NCBI GenBank assembly: GCA_037903355.1
Contig: JBAJFE010000060.1
Coordinates: 1,674,001 to 1,738,000, forward strand
Direction: 5' to 3'
Source of the DNA: Trichuris trichiura
Lineage: Eukaryota > Nematoda > Enoplea > Trichinellida > Trichuridae
Length of the DNA stretch: 64,000 nt
Under the pieces are notes generated by a model, which had not been told where the DNA came from, did no database searches, and was given only the letters and a program-made list of their open reading frames with translations. Positions 36,101 to 46,810 of this stretch are shown here, in pieces. Both the position numbers and the translations under genes were made by a program. The stretch's first letter is position 1. Each line of letters starts with the position of its first letter.

Positions 36101-39100
36101 TTTTGACAGCAGACCCGGTGTCATTTACCAAATAAAGTGTGGTTGCAACGCCTCCTACATAGGAGAAACGGGCAACACTTTACTTAAGAGATTCGGCCAA
36201 CACATGAAGAATGTGTTGACATACAAGAACGCCGAACGAAGACTCAATGGGGTACAGGCCACCGGCCGGGGGCGTCCACCGACAACGGACCCTCGAAAAG
36301 CCATGGAGAACGCGATAAGTGCCTCAGTGATCGTTGAGCACGCATCTCGGTGCACACTCGACCCGCACCCGAAGATCATATGCCACGAAAACTTATTACA
36401 TCTTAGGCGTATTAAGGAGGCTCTGTACTTCCAGAGCAACTCCACTATCAATCGCGACAATGGCGTGGAGGTTGGTGAAGTATGGGGTGCGCCGATTAAT
36501 AAATTCCAATGCTGCGCCTTACCCAACTAATCAAACACCCATTGTCTCCATGTGCTATATAAACCCCTTACCGAATAAACACCTTCTCCCCAACACTGCT
36601 GACGACGGAACACGAGCAGGGACGCTTTTTAATATGTTCTATTGTTTTAAGAACCTGATTTTCAGTAACTTGCATACAGTATTCCAAAATGTTTGCTTTT
36701 TGTTTTTCGGCCTGTAGAATGGCTGAACTTTTCCGTACGCGATCAGTATTAGAAAAGTAGTATTCTAATTCAATTTCCGCGTCGGTAATTCGTTAGGTTT
36801 TTTTGTAAAATGACTTGCTTGATAACTTCCTCGTACGTGCTGTTCGAAAATCAATGAAAGCTGATTGGTCTTACGTTTGCTTTGAAGGCTGCACTTGTGG
36901 CGGGAATTCCGGACAAAGTACCAGCTCATACGGTCACCATGGCGTGCATATCATCTAATCAAGCAATTACGTCATGTAAGTACATTTGCGTTGCTTTCGC
37001 TAACAACTATTGCTTCGGTAAAATGCAGGCATGGAGGTGGTTCGTTCGGGCGTTTTTGAAGTGGCGGTTGCCGCTGGAGTGGAATTGATGAGTGACGTTC
37101 CTATTCGCCTTTCGCGATTTTTGCGGCGAAATTTACTGGACGCAAATCGAGCGAAGACTCTTTCTCAGAGGATGCCAATGCTGCTGAAGCTAGCAAACCC
37201 GATCAACTGGGCATTGGAGGTAAGTGCTCGCGTAAGCCAGATTTCGCGCAAAATCGATTTCAAATTGTTGAACCTAGTTTCTCTTAATTCTTACTGTACC
37301 AATTCATTGCGTATAGTGGAAAATTATTTAAATGACCCTCCATTTGACGTCTTCTTTATTCACTCTTTACATTAATTGTGCGAAAACTGATCCTGCCGCA
37401 GTGACTGTTTTGTTTTTTATTTGTACATGCAAAATCTTCAACAAAATAAGTTATTTTTTCATATTTAAAATTTACTTGGAAAAGCGACTTAAAATAGATC
37501 AAGAGCTTTTTTTCTTAAGGAATAGTATTCGACTAGAAGTCTTTCGTGTTTTTTGTGCCTCTAGCTTGTTTAATGTGTGTGTTTGCACGTGCGTATGATA
37601 CATATTAACAGGAAAGCGTTGTCGGTGCTTTAACTAACCTTTTTTGATACTGTTTTTGCTGCAACGATGTGATGAATAATCTTTCGCTGTTATTTGCTCC
37701 TTGTATTCCATATTAATATTTTCAGTTTTCGCACTTATCACTTTTTGTCGTCGACTTGCACGGGATACTGTATTCGAGAGCACTTTAATGTCGCTAATTG
37801 TTATTTGTCTGTTTTAGTCGCGCCGGAACTTGTCGCATGTTGATTATCCATCTTTTTGGGATGGCATATCGGCACCAGTTTCACTTGGCGACGTTGCATG
37901 CGGATTTGGTGCTTTTTTAGTGCGTTTTCACTTTTATTTTGTTGTTATTATCTCTAAACTTAAAATTCTTTTTAAAATCCGATCCAGCCAACAGCAATTC
38001 GTTAGGCGCACCGCTTCAGTTGATGCAGTTATCGTTTCCATTTGAGCTCGCAAAATATGGACGAAAACTGATTGCTCTTTTTTTGTAGTTTCCTGCAATT
38101 ACGGAGTTTACTTCCAACGAAACGATGGGTCATTCGGCGGATCGTCTCGCTTCCTCTTTTAATGTGTCCAGACGTGAACAGGTCTCTTCTATATACTCTT
38201 AACTGGTCTCCAAAAAACTTCTGATTATTTCAGGATGAATTCGCTCTTCGCAGCCATACATTGGCTGACAAAGCCTTCAAGAATGGAAAACTAACAGATA
38301 TGCTGCAAATTGTCATTCCGGGTAAGCGAAAAAGGCGCGTTTGACGTCAACGTATGCAAATTTTATGCAGGCAATTTTGAATTATTCAATAACTTTCTGT
38401 GCAGATAATGATTGTAAACAGAAGTTGAATTCGTTTAGGAAATAAGGAACCAGTAGTTAAAGATAATGGCATCCGCGTATCATCGCTTGAAAAGCTCTCG
38501 TCGCTGAAGCCTGCATTCCGTCAGGGCATAGGAACAATAACAGCCGGAAATGCCAGCTTTTTGGTACATTTTTTGTGAGCTGTGTATATTTTTGCATATT
38601 CAATTTCTTTGGCAGACCGATGGAGCATCCGCTTGTCTTATTACAACTGAGGCAAAGGCGAAAGCATTGGGTTTAAAGCCTAAGGCTCGTTTACGGGAAT
38701 ACGTTTACGTTGCTCAGGATCCGAAAGATCAATTGCTACTCGGGTACGTCTACATTCCGCTTCATTATCCTTAAAGATGGAATAAGGTCGTTTAGGCCTG
38801 CTTACGCTATACCGAAGTTGCTTGACAGAATAAAGATGAAGTTAAGCGATATAGACGTCTTTGAAATGCACGAAGCATTTGCAGTAAGTCGCGCCTTGTT
38901 TTTAGCTTTTTCCCATTTTGAAAAAGAACTTACTTACGTGTAGGGTCAACTGATTGCCAACTTGAAGGCATTGGACTCGGACCACTTTGCAAAAAAGTAT
39001 CTTAACAAACAGGGAAAAGTAATGGACAGTTTTGATTATAGTTTGTGTGTTTGGGCTGATTCTTGTTGTTGTTCATTTTGTAGGTTGGCTCTATTCCAAT

Positions 39101-39284
39101 AGAGAAATTGAATTGCTGGGGCGGATCTTTGTCTCTCGGCCATCCGTTTGGAGCAACAGGCGTTCGCTTGCTCTCCCATGCTGTCAACAGATTAATAGAC
39201 GAAAATGGAAAATACGCGATTGTTTCAGCATGCGCTGCGGGTGGTCTTGGCCACGCTCTCCTGGTTGAGCGTATTGCTGGCTAA
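33121..39284 (+). CDS. HADHB: Mitochondrial trifunctional protein beta subunit, 3-ketoacyl-CoA thiolase
   Basis: The enzyme performs the last, thiolytic step of long-chain fatty-acid beta-oxidation. Exons: 33121-33193, 33238-33334, 33545-33644, 36888-36975, 37029-37219, 38089-38181, 38234-38321, 38439-38563, 38616-38743, 38796-38883, 38944-39018, 39084-39284 (TAA). The N-terminus ([20 protein letters not shown]) is Arg/Ser-rich, a typical mitochondrial presequence. Catalytic parts are [15 protein letters not shown] (nucleophilic Cys), [16 protein letters not shown] and [19 protein letters not shown] and [21 protein letters not shown] are diagnostic for the beta subunit. All active-site residues are present and all exon phases agree. 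Intron 3 (33645-36887) contains PLE-2 in the same orientation, so splicing must remove 3.2 kb including the retroelement. Confidence 0.95.
33712..34012. repeat. Inverted repeat at the 5' end of PLE-2
   Basis: The left arm (TTTCGAAAGACAGGATGTCT...) and the right arm (...AGACATCCTGTCTTTCGAAA) match over about 90 bp with a few substitutions and indels. The loop of about 110 bp contains the inverted hammerhead-like motif. The left arm is an inverted copy of the element's own coding start. Confidence 0.9.
33888..33917 (-). ncRNA. Hammerhead-like motif, left end of PLE-2 (inverted)
   Basis: On the minus strand the core CTGACGA (33905-33911), a CGGAAC...GTTCC hairpin and GAAG follow in the hammerhead order. 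The second box reads GAAG and not GAAA. Flanking helices were not verified. Confidence 0.45.
33963..36530 (+). pseudogene. PLE-2 reverse transcriptase / GIY-YIG endonuclease, one in-frame stop
   Basis: ATG 33963 opens [20 protein letters not shown]. The frame is interrupted once, by TAG at 34434-34436, and continues in the same frame to TAA 36530. It includes [36 protein letters not shown], motif [12 protein letters not shown] (near 35216), motif [19 protein letters not shown], catalytic YVDD (35529-35540), LPFLDVLV and [19 protein letters not shown]. The GIY-YIG domain ([10 protein letters not shown]...SYIGETGN, 36117-36176) ends with KEALYFQ. If the stop were read through, the product would be about 855 residues, the expected full length for the group. 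The single defect suggests a recent insertion. Confidence 0.87.
36593..36620 (+). ncRNA. Hammerhead-like motif, right end of PLE-2 (degenerate)
   Basis: CTGACGA lies at 36598-36604 and is followed by CGGAACACGAGCAG, the same sequence as in the left-end loop but in the opposite orientation. The second half (GGGACGC) has lost the hairpin partner and the GAA box, so this copy is probably inactive. Confidence 0.4.
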
Positions 39285-39615
39285 GACAATATGGCGGGCT
39301 GAAATTTTAGTTTTCTTGCGAATTGGGCTCCTAGCTATTTCCAGCCTTCCTAGCCGACACCTCTTTTTCAATCTGCGACGAAGAAAATCAGTTTTCTGAA
39401 GAAATAATAAATCAAATTTGAATATTAATTAGCAGCGACCTTTCTCGAGCATATTTGCTTCGAAAATTAACAAAGTGGTGAATAACGAAAAAAGAAAAAA
39501 TGAGGAGAATGTCATTAATTTATTTCTTTTGTTTACTCAATTTTTGAGCGACCAAGTTAGCCTTATGGAGTTTTTTAAACTCATGCTACAGTAATTCGTG
39601 GAATGCAGGTTCTTT

Positions 39616-40140
39616 GCTTCTTTTTGTACGGATTTTTATGCCCCGTTGAAAAAACTTTTATTACTTAAATGTCCGGAGCTTTCGGGTCATTCGAGACCCG
39701 TCATCAGCGGTCTTAAGTTGTAAATATGATTTTTGGCAGCGAATATCGTTTCGGGGATTTTAAAGCGGGCATTTTTAAAGTTTTCTGTTGGCAGGTTCTT
39801 GCATGCAACAGAAAAGAATGCTCGAAACAACCAACGAAGACAAAATCTAGAAGGTATACGGAACAAGAAAAAGAATTGCGCTGACTGACTCAAATGCAAG
39901 AACCCAGCAACGGAAAAAATTAAAAATGCCTGCTTTAAAATCCTCGGAAACGATAGATGGCATTCGCTGCCAAAAATCATATTTACAACTTAAGACCGCT
40001 GATGACGGGTCTCGAATAACCCGTAAGCTCCGGACATTTTAGTAATAAAAGTTTTCTCAACGGGACATAAAAATCCGTACAAAAAGAAGCAACCAAATGA
40101 AATTATACGGTCCCGTACGAAGACACTATATCTTCAAAAT
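39616..40140. mobile_element. Fold-back insertion with hammerhead-like arms, PLE-1 related
   Basis: The left arm (from GCTTCTTTTTGTACGGATTT at 39616 to about 39805) and right arm (about 39895-40092) are inverted copies around a loop of about 90 bp. The outer part of each arm equals the 3' tail of PLE-1 (AACGGGACAT, CGTACAAAAAGAAGC). The left arm carries a complete core on the minus strand (CTGATGA at 39701-39707, GAAA at 39680-39683). The right arm carries CTGATGA at 39999-40005 but GTAA in place of GAAA. The shared right flank continues to ATATCTTCAAAAT near 40140, as at 60.99 kb. No protein is encoded except a remnant frame (ENLPTENFKNARFKI) also seen at 54.9-55.1 kb. Confidence 0.8.
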
Positions 40141-41863
40141 GCAATTTCTTTTCGAAAAAATGTCGGGAATCTTCTCTCTTTAAATGGTATGCAAGAAAGA
40201 CACACTCTGTTCAGCTCAACTTAAGGCTGAGCCTAAATGTAAAACTTATGTTCCCGTGTAGGCTCTGCTAATCCCTCCTTTGTATTGTAGGTTTTCCAAC
40301 CGTGTTTATTTGCGTTTATTCAAGCCTATTACCGAACGGAGAATTGTGCTTCAGGTTAGGCTTAGGTCCGCATGGAATAGGTTGGTTCTCATGCTTGTTG
40401 GTAGGGAGAGAGCAGAATGGGCATCACTTTTTGAGAAACTAACTTGCATTTTGCGGCTTACTGTAAACTATTAATGTGACTATATAAAAGAAGATGAATA
40501 AGTTATTTACTAAAAACAGTGAAGCAAAAAATTAAAGCTAAGTGTGGAATTACGCAATACGTGCAGAGCATACATGTTTTGTACGACTGAGCAATTCTTT
40601 TAGTACTAGCAAAAATGCAGTAACTGACGCCGCCACCATTGAAAGTAGAGATTTTAATTTAAGTCGCTTAAAATAGCCAAAATTCAAGCGGGACGATCTA
40701 TCATAACACAAGTAAAGTCGGGAATGAAAAATGATCGAGATTAAGCGAAAGCTTTGCTGCTGCTCTCGCGTAGTGATCAGCGTTAATTTAGAAGACAGCC
40801 AAACATTTGATAGAGTAATATTTATAAAGCCGACTCTGTCAATTCTTAAAAAAAAAGTATTCGTCTTTCACTTCCATTTTATGTTCGAATAAGCGCTCAC
40901 GGTAGAACATATCTTTGGTTAGGTAAGTTAGACACCCACGCAATATTCCTAATAAATGCGGAAAACCCGTTTTCGCAGCAAGTAACGAAAACGAAGATAA
41001 ACGATTTTCAGATTCCATTAACATACAGTAACCTTTTCAAAATTTTTAAAAATATTGGGCATTTAGTTAACAGTTCGGTAGGTAACGTATGGGACAAGCT
41101 AGTATAGAGGAGAGAAAATTTTCATAAAAACGATAGGAAGGAACGAATTTGTTCTCCTAAAGTTTTTCGCGGAAATCTCAACCCGTTGTTTATTTAACGT
41201 TTTCTACGAAGTTTTTGGGTCTATCGATGACCCGTCATCAGCGTAACTGCGCCGCCCGTCAATAACGCTGTCACGTACGAAAGCTTGTGTTTTATTGAAA
41301 AAAAATTCAAGCTAAATCAACGAATATCTTCTGTCATCAATGGCATATTTTTCGAAAGTAAACGATGTACGCTGCGGAACTTTGCAAGGTCATATGGTTG
41401 AATATTCCATAAAGGTTCAGCAACATTTGTTATTTCCCGTACCGCCTGTGATTGGCAGAATTTACTTCATCATTGTTGTCGGACATTTTGGAAGCCAACT
41501 GCAGGATAAGACCGGTCGACTTCTCACGTCTGAACCAGTTTCCATTCGGCTTCTGAATGCCGACGTTGCTCTGTTCACAGAACAAAGCCGGAACAAAATG
41601 TACACCATGAAGAAGACAGCCATTTAGGGTCAATACTACCGAACAGCTTTGTGGTCAAGAAGATGACAATGGCTGGTCAATTATGGTAACATGTCAAACG
41701 CATTCATTTCAATATCATTTTCCATCCAGAGCACAGAGGAATGACGCTCATATCGTACGAATAAACTGGTCGATTAGCATGAGACCAAAATACAGTAACC
41801 ATTTCTAGAGTACGCAGGTAGTATGATCAAAACTATGACCTTTACACGTCATCACCTCCCGCT
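40141..41863. other. Spacer with a degenerate hammerhead-like remnant
   Basis: No confident gene. Near 41213-41255 the minus strand reads CTGATGA, a CGGGTC...GACCC hairpin and AAAAA, a decayed version of the fold-back arm. The open stretches at 41340-41633 on both strands have coding-like composition but no complete splice context; a minus-strand one ends NSANHRRYGK. Confidence 0.4.
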
Positions 41864-42446
41864 TTATCGTAACAATGTCACCATAGCGTTCTTCGTACCA
41901 ACAGTAAGCCCGCCATTTGGGTTTATCGTCGCTAACAAATATTGCTCGTTGCGTTCGAGAAAGAAAATGGCAACTGCTTCTTGTTCTGCGTTCTTCCGCA
42001 ACTTAAGGCAAGCACACAGCTTGCACCGACTTGAGCTCACTACAGAAACGCACCTTCATATCATCGTCGTTTAACGCGTTTTCAAATCCACAGCGTCTGC
42101 ACTTCATAAGAAACATCAAAGCGTTCGAACAAAAATATCGTTTTACCCCCATAGAGGGATGACCGCGTCGTGGCTGCTCGATCAACTTCTGACCAGCTAC
42201 CAGCTATACCAGCTGGTCTATCTCGGCAAATATATCATTTCATGGAGCTACAATCCCACTTAGGAGACATATCAGCTCCGAGCAGTCAAATATCATCACC
42301 TTCTTAAGACATCTGAACAACGGCAAAACAGACTCGAAATGAAGTCGTTTTAGGCTAAAAGTACGACTACTTTACGACAAAGTACAGTACAAAAAAGGAT
42401 GCGCAGGTTTGAATACGAAACGAAAATTTGCACACCTGTGAATCAT
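41864..42446 (-). CDS. Unrecognised five-exon gene, 99 aa
   Basis: Five minus-strand exons join in phase from ATG to TAA: 42436-42446, 42252-42312, 42147-42188, 42054-42101, 41864-42001. Introns are 52-123 nt with GT...AG borders (GTGTGC, GTAGCT, GTAAAA, GTGCGT donors; TTCAG, GTCAG, TGAAG, TTAAG acceptors). Product segments are CLKKVMIFDCSELICLL, KLIEQPRRGHPSMG, CRRCGFENALNDDDMK and EQEAVAIFFLERNEQYLLAT followed by INPNGGLTVGTKNAM. A single CxxC pair is present. I do not recognise the family. A loose resemblance to the Cys-pair and N-P-x-G portion of the cereblon CULT domain was considered but is not supported downstream. An 11-nt first exon is the weakest part of the model. Confidence 0.45.
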
Positions 42447-43684
42447 AATGTCTTCTGGTTTAAAGCTTAAAATAAATCAGGTCCAACAAAAAAACCAGTC
42501 GCCAGCATTGCGGCGAGGAAAAGTGCTTGAATTAGTACCTTACGCGTTGTGACATACAGTACTGTAAAAAATGCAGGTTCTTTGGCAAAAAGGAAGTTTG
42601 CTTGCGTTTAGCTAAGCTTAAAGCAAACTTGTAAGGCATAAATTGGCTTTGACTTAGGATTACGTACTGAAAAAAATGTCAAACTTTAAGCTTTGCAACT
42701 TAGCTTTTCTACTAAATTTCTTTCAACCTGTTTAGTCGATTTATGCATCTGTTTCAAGCTACGGTCCTGTTGATCCTAGCAATCATTGACTCTCAGAGGT
42801 TACAATTACTGTAAATGCAAAACTCAATGAGGGAAGAGCAAGGTTTTCCTCTAATGTTCGACTCGTGGAATGCGATAGGGGTAAGTTAATGTCATTCTTA
42901 GTTGAATTGTTTGCGCTGCATAATGGATGACGATAGGGAAATCTTTAAGTCAACTCGCAACACAGTGGCGTATCCGTCATCAAATTTTAGCATAAAACAT
43001 ACTTTACTATCGAAAAACTGCGTGTCTAAGCTCTCCGTAGTAAACCGTAAGTATGCCTAACTATTACGCGCTCTATTTAAGCTTTGTCTGCAATTAAGAG
43101 CTGTTCTCAAGACGAAGCGGTTATTCCTTTGAGTTATTTGTTAAAATATCGCTTTGCCTGTTTTCAACGCTTCTTTTTTCTCAACTAATGCTCGTTTACT
43201 CGTACTTCTTCGCGGAGACATTTTATCTATGCATAAATGCTTAGAATTGTGCGTAAAGTTTTCTTTCTTGGTCGTTCTACTATAAGTTGTAAAAAAAAGT
43301 TTCCATCAAACGTCATTTGGTTTGAAAAAAGTAAAAAAATAACTTATTTCGCTGAACTCTCATAAGTCATACTGTAATCTGAGAAATGCAGGTTCTTTTG
43401 CGGTCAGTCATCTTCCTCAACGCTTGTAAGCCTTAGATTTAGATAAGAGTGGCAGAATACAGCCAGAAAGCTTGCAGCATGGCTGTACGGCACTTAATGA
43501 ACAAAAGGCGAGCGTTTTTAATAAAAAAAATTTGTACCCACGACGCTTTGCCAATTACACAGCGTATATACCGGTGTGTTAAGATTTAATAGTCCGATTT
43601 CTTTTACACAATTATTGATTTTATGACGTTTTCAAGGTTTGCTAATTTCCCGCCCTGTTTATTTTTTAGGATGAGCTCGCTTCA
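42447..43684. other. Spacer with two copies of the TACTGTA...AATGCAGG word
   Basis: No gene is seen. Copies of the dispersed word lie at 42558-42583 and 43369-43400. A T-rich acceptor (TTATTTTTTAG) ends at about 43669, 16 bp before the next start codon. Confidence 0.4.
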
Positions 43685-43911
43685 ATGAATAACGCGAGCG
43701 CAGCGCTTCCGGACAAACCGGAAGACGCCGAAGCGGCTGCAAAGGCTGCTGGCAAAAAAGTTATTAAAGACATCGTAATGTTCTTCGTTGTTGCCGGACT
43801 CATTGAAGCAGGTTGCGGTGCATTGCTTTTTTTGTAAACCAATTGAAGTTACGCTTTTTAGGCGCGCGAATGCTTGGAAGAGACAACCTGCCGGGTCCGT
43901 CTCGTCTGTAA
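43685..43911 (+). CDS. Small single-pass membrane protein, 58 aa, unknown
   Basis: Exons 43685-43811 and 43862-43911 are joined across a 50-nt intron (G|GTTGCG ... TTTTTAG|G). The product is an acidic/alanine-rich N-terminus (ALPDKPEDAEAAAKAAGKK), one hydrophobic segment (DIVMFFVVAGLIEAG) and a short basic tail ending DNLPGPSRL. The topology suggests a small tail-anchored or organellar membrane protein. I do not recognise it. An acceptor-like site 16 bp upstream of the ATG would fit a trans-spliced leader or a 5' UTR intron. Confidence 0.5.
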
Positions 43912-44081
43912 TGTTTACGCTAGTAACGCGCTGGCTACGATTGAAAAATTTGATCATTAAAAGTGGTACTAATTTTTAAAATTAGTTTTTTTACAACCTG
44001 CGAATCATTATTGTATCGGACGCTTTCTCTTGACGTTTCTGCCAATAGTTTGTCCGAGTTCATCGGGTTCAACGCGCAATT

Positions 44082-46810
44082 CTAGCCATCGTCTGTCGGC
44101 TGACCATTTCGCGTGTTTGCGTCAGTTATCGATCTGACGGCCATCATAATTGTGGGCCCATTTTCTGCTAAAAACATTTTCAAATAAAAAGAGCGCCTAA
44201 GATACTCACCTGTTCCGTGAAAAGCGATGGAATGCCCGCTCGTAGTCAACTTGTCCCGACACAAATGGCCAACAACTGCAGCTCCATACGCGTCACCTAT
44301 GACATTCACGCACGTCCTCAAGCGATCCCTGCAGAAACGAACGCTATTGGCAGATAGTCTGAAAATTTAAATACTTACAAGAGCCAATCAACGGTAATTA
44401 TTAGACTTATGTCGTCTGTTGGTAGTCCAACAGTGTTCAGCACAATGATTATAGTAATGAGACCGGCGCCTGGCACGCTCGCGGCTCCAATACTTGCCAA
44501 CGTGGCCGTAATGCTAAAATAGAACGTCTCGCATTGTATACAGTCGTCGACATGGTTGCATACATTTCGTCATTACGGTATCACAAGCTTAGAAAGGATA
44601 GCTTCGAATACGGTGCATTTCCATTGGAAAAGTTTAGAAGGGAACGTCGATCATTCTTAGCGGAACACGGTTTGCATCACCGCTGGGTGTAACCATTGGC
44701 TTTCTTACCTTACTAACAGTACCTGTGGTAAACTGAGGCTTATGCCATTCAGTTGAGCAATGAAGATCGAAGCAACTGCTTCGTAAAGAGCTGTGCCGTC
44801 CATGTTAATTGTGGCGCCAATCGGTAGGACGAAACGCGTAACTCTTGAATCGATCTTGTTCGCCTGCAAGCACTGAAAGGTGACGGGAAGAGTGGCGGCG
44901 CTAAAAGCAGCTTGTCCAAGGTTTAAAGCATGATGACGTCAAGTTTGGGTCACCTAGAAGCCGTGCCAAGAGCGGTTAGCATTGCTTGAATCATTCCTCG
45001 CAGAAATTTCAACGGATTCTTGCGAACAACAATGAAATAGACCAGTGGCAACGTCACCGAAAAGTGGATGGCAAGCCCAACAGCGACGGTAAGCATGTAC
45101 ATTCCCAGAGATTGAGCGGTCCTTGATAGATCATCGATTCGAAGAAGATTGCCGGCTATCAATGACACTATACCAACGGGAGAGTACCTGTGGGCAAAAA
45201 AGTAATTTGCATAACAATGTATGCAACTTGATCGGATGTTCACCAAATTGCCATTCTAACCATGCAGGTTACAATGTGATCAAGAGCGATGAACAAATCA
45301 GTCACGGGCTTTACTTTCTGTCCCCTGCTGGCGCATATAATGCCGAATATAACGCAAAAGACTATTATGCCTGCAACTTTTGGCAGCTTCACTACAAGAT
45401 TCAATTTGCATAAAACATACCGAGCATGTTCATCCCGCGTGTGTACTCCAGTTGGCCAACGTCGAAATTCTTCACTGCGATCGAACTGTTCGTACCGTTG
45501 GATACGCTCGTAGTATGCTTTGTTCTGACCTGCTCCATTGTTGCTTGGAAAAGATTTTCCGGGAAAAAATTCCTGAAAGTTCATTTTAAAAACTGGCTGC
45601 TTTGCGGGGCAGAAAAGCTTTGTCAAGATCGGTCGATTGGCAGCCTCTGCTTATTTTTAAAATTTATTGATTTTCAGGATACATAATTACCATAATTGGC
45701 GTTTTGCCAATTTTCAAAATTTGAAACTGACTGCGCCAATAAAATTTGCATAACTGCGGCTTCGGGCCAATGGCGAACCAAGGCGATGTCTCGAAGCAAA
45801 AAAGCATTAGCTTACGGCTTGACGCGGCGTCCTTTTTTGAATATGCAAATTAATGGAGCTAAAATTTGAATTTTGCTCAACGCCGCGACAAATGGAAAAA
45901 CTGCGCAAGTCTACGCTGTTAATAAAATTTGCATAACTGCGGCTTTAGACCAATGGCGAACCAAGGCGATGTCTCGAAGCAAAAAAGCATTAGCTTACGG
46001 CTTGACGCAGCGTCAGTTTTTGAATATGCAAATTAATGGAGCTAAAATTTGAATCTTGCTCAACGCTGCGACAAACAAAAAAACTGCGCAAGCCTACGCT
46101 GTTAATAAAATTTGCATAACTGCGGCTTCAGACTAATGGCGAACCAAGGCGATGTCACGAAGCAAAAAAGGGTTAGCTTACAGCTTGACGCAGCGTCGTT
46201 TTTTGAATATGCAAATTAATGGAGCTAAAATTTGAATTTTGCTCAACGCCGCGACAAATGAAAAAACTGCGCAAGTCTACGCTGTTAATAAAATTTGCAT
46301 AATACCTGCTTCACTGAAAAGTGTTTTAAAACGGTTTGGTCAAAAAGTGTGTACCTGATCAGATCTAATAGGGTATCCAGAGAGGTGACGTCCTTGTTTT
46401 CAGCATTGGAAGACCATTTCTGGCGTATGGACGGATCGCCGGGATGTACTAACAAAACTAAGATTATACCAACAGTGACTGCCAACGCTGTAGTGACAAC
46501 GTAGTATGCGCAAGCCCAAAACGCTATCGAAGCGGCGGATTTGACTTCCATTTGGGATAAACCTAACGTGAAGAAGAAGTGTATAAAGCAAAGAGATGCA
46601 ACAAATCCTTACCGGCAATAAGCGACGAAATGACCAATGGCAAAATCAATAGCTTTAACATGTTCAGCAAAATTTCGCCCGGAAAAGAAATCAGCAGGAT
46701 AGCCAACGATGACGGATGGGCATAACGAATGCCAACCCCCAATACGATGCCTAAGACCACAGCGGACAGAGTTGCCGCGAGAAGACCGTTAGACCGAAGC
46801 CACCGAGTAA
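44082..46810 (-). CDS. Excitatory amino-acid transporter (SLC1 family), 5' end unresolved
   Basis: This is a Na+-coupled glutamate/aspartate transporter of the plasma membrane. Exons from 46810 downward give TM1-2 ([39 protein letters not shown]), an extracellular loop, [34 protein letters not shown] and the substrate core: [11 protein letters not shown] (hairpin 1), [20 protein letters not shown] (NMDGT motif), [20 protein letters not shown] (hairpin 2). It ends with [19 protein letters not shown] (exon 44210-44328) and a last exon 44082-44164. The Arg in DRLRT is the residue that contacts the acidic side chain in glutamate-type members, so an acidic substrate is expected. The first visible exon follows an acceptor (CATTTTCAG), so the start codon lies upstream and was not found. 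One intron contains the 183-bp tandem repeat. Confidence 0.9.
45738..46290. repeat. Three tandem copies of a 183-bp unit in an EAAT intron
   Basis: Units start at about 45738, 45921 and 46104 (AATAAAATTTGCATAACTGC each time), with a partial fourth at 46287. Copies are nearly identical over GGCGAACCAAGGCGATGTC, TGAATATGCAAATTAATGG and CTGCGCAAG. Each unit contains ATTTGCAT and ATGCAAAT about 95 bp apart. The array sits directly against the next exon, and the partial copy runs into it. Confidence 0.95.

Larger units (their letters stand above)
33712..36625 (+). mobile_element. Penelope-like retroelement PLE-2 in intron 3 of HADHB
   Basis: The element encodes RT and GIY-YIG domains (33963-36530). 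Its left end is a long inverted repeat: about 95 bp at 33712-33805 is the near-exact reverse complement of 33917-34012, which includes the first codons of the element's own frame. A 28-nt hammerhead-like sequence (AACACTGCTGACGACGGAAC...) lies at the right end (36593-36620) and, inverted, in the loop at the left end (33888-33917). An inverted partial copy at the 5' end and hammerhead motifs are both known for Penelope-like elements. The exact outer boundaries are uncertain. Confidence 0.85.

Noticed and set aside
41340..41633. 95-codon plus-strand frame and a minus-strand frame ending NSANHRRYGK
   Set aside because: No consistent exon chain could be built, and composition alone is not enough.
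41864..42101. Possible cereblon CULT domain in the small 42-kb gene
   Set aside because: Only the first Cys pair and an N-P-x-G turn fit; the HSWFPGY and second Cys pair are not found downstream.
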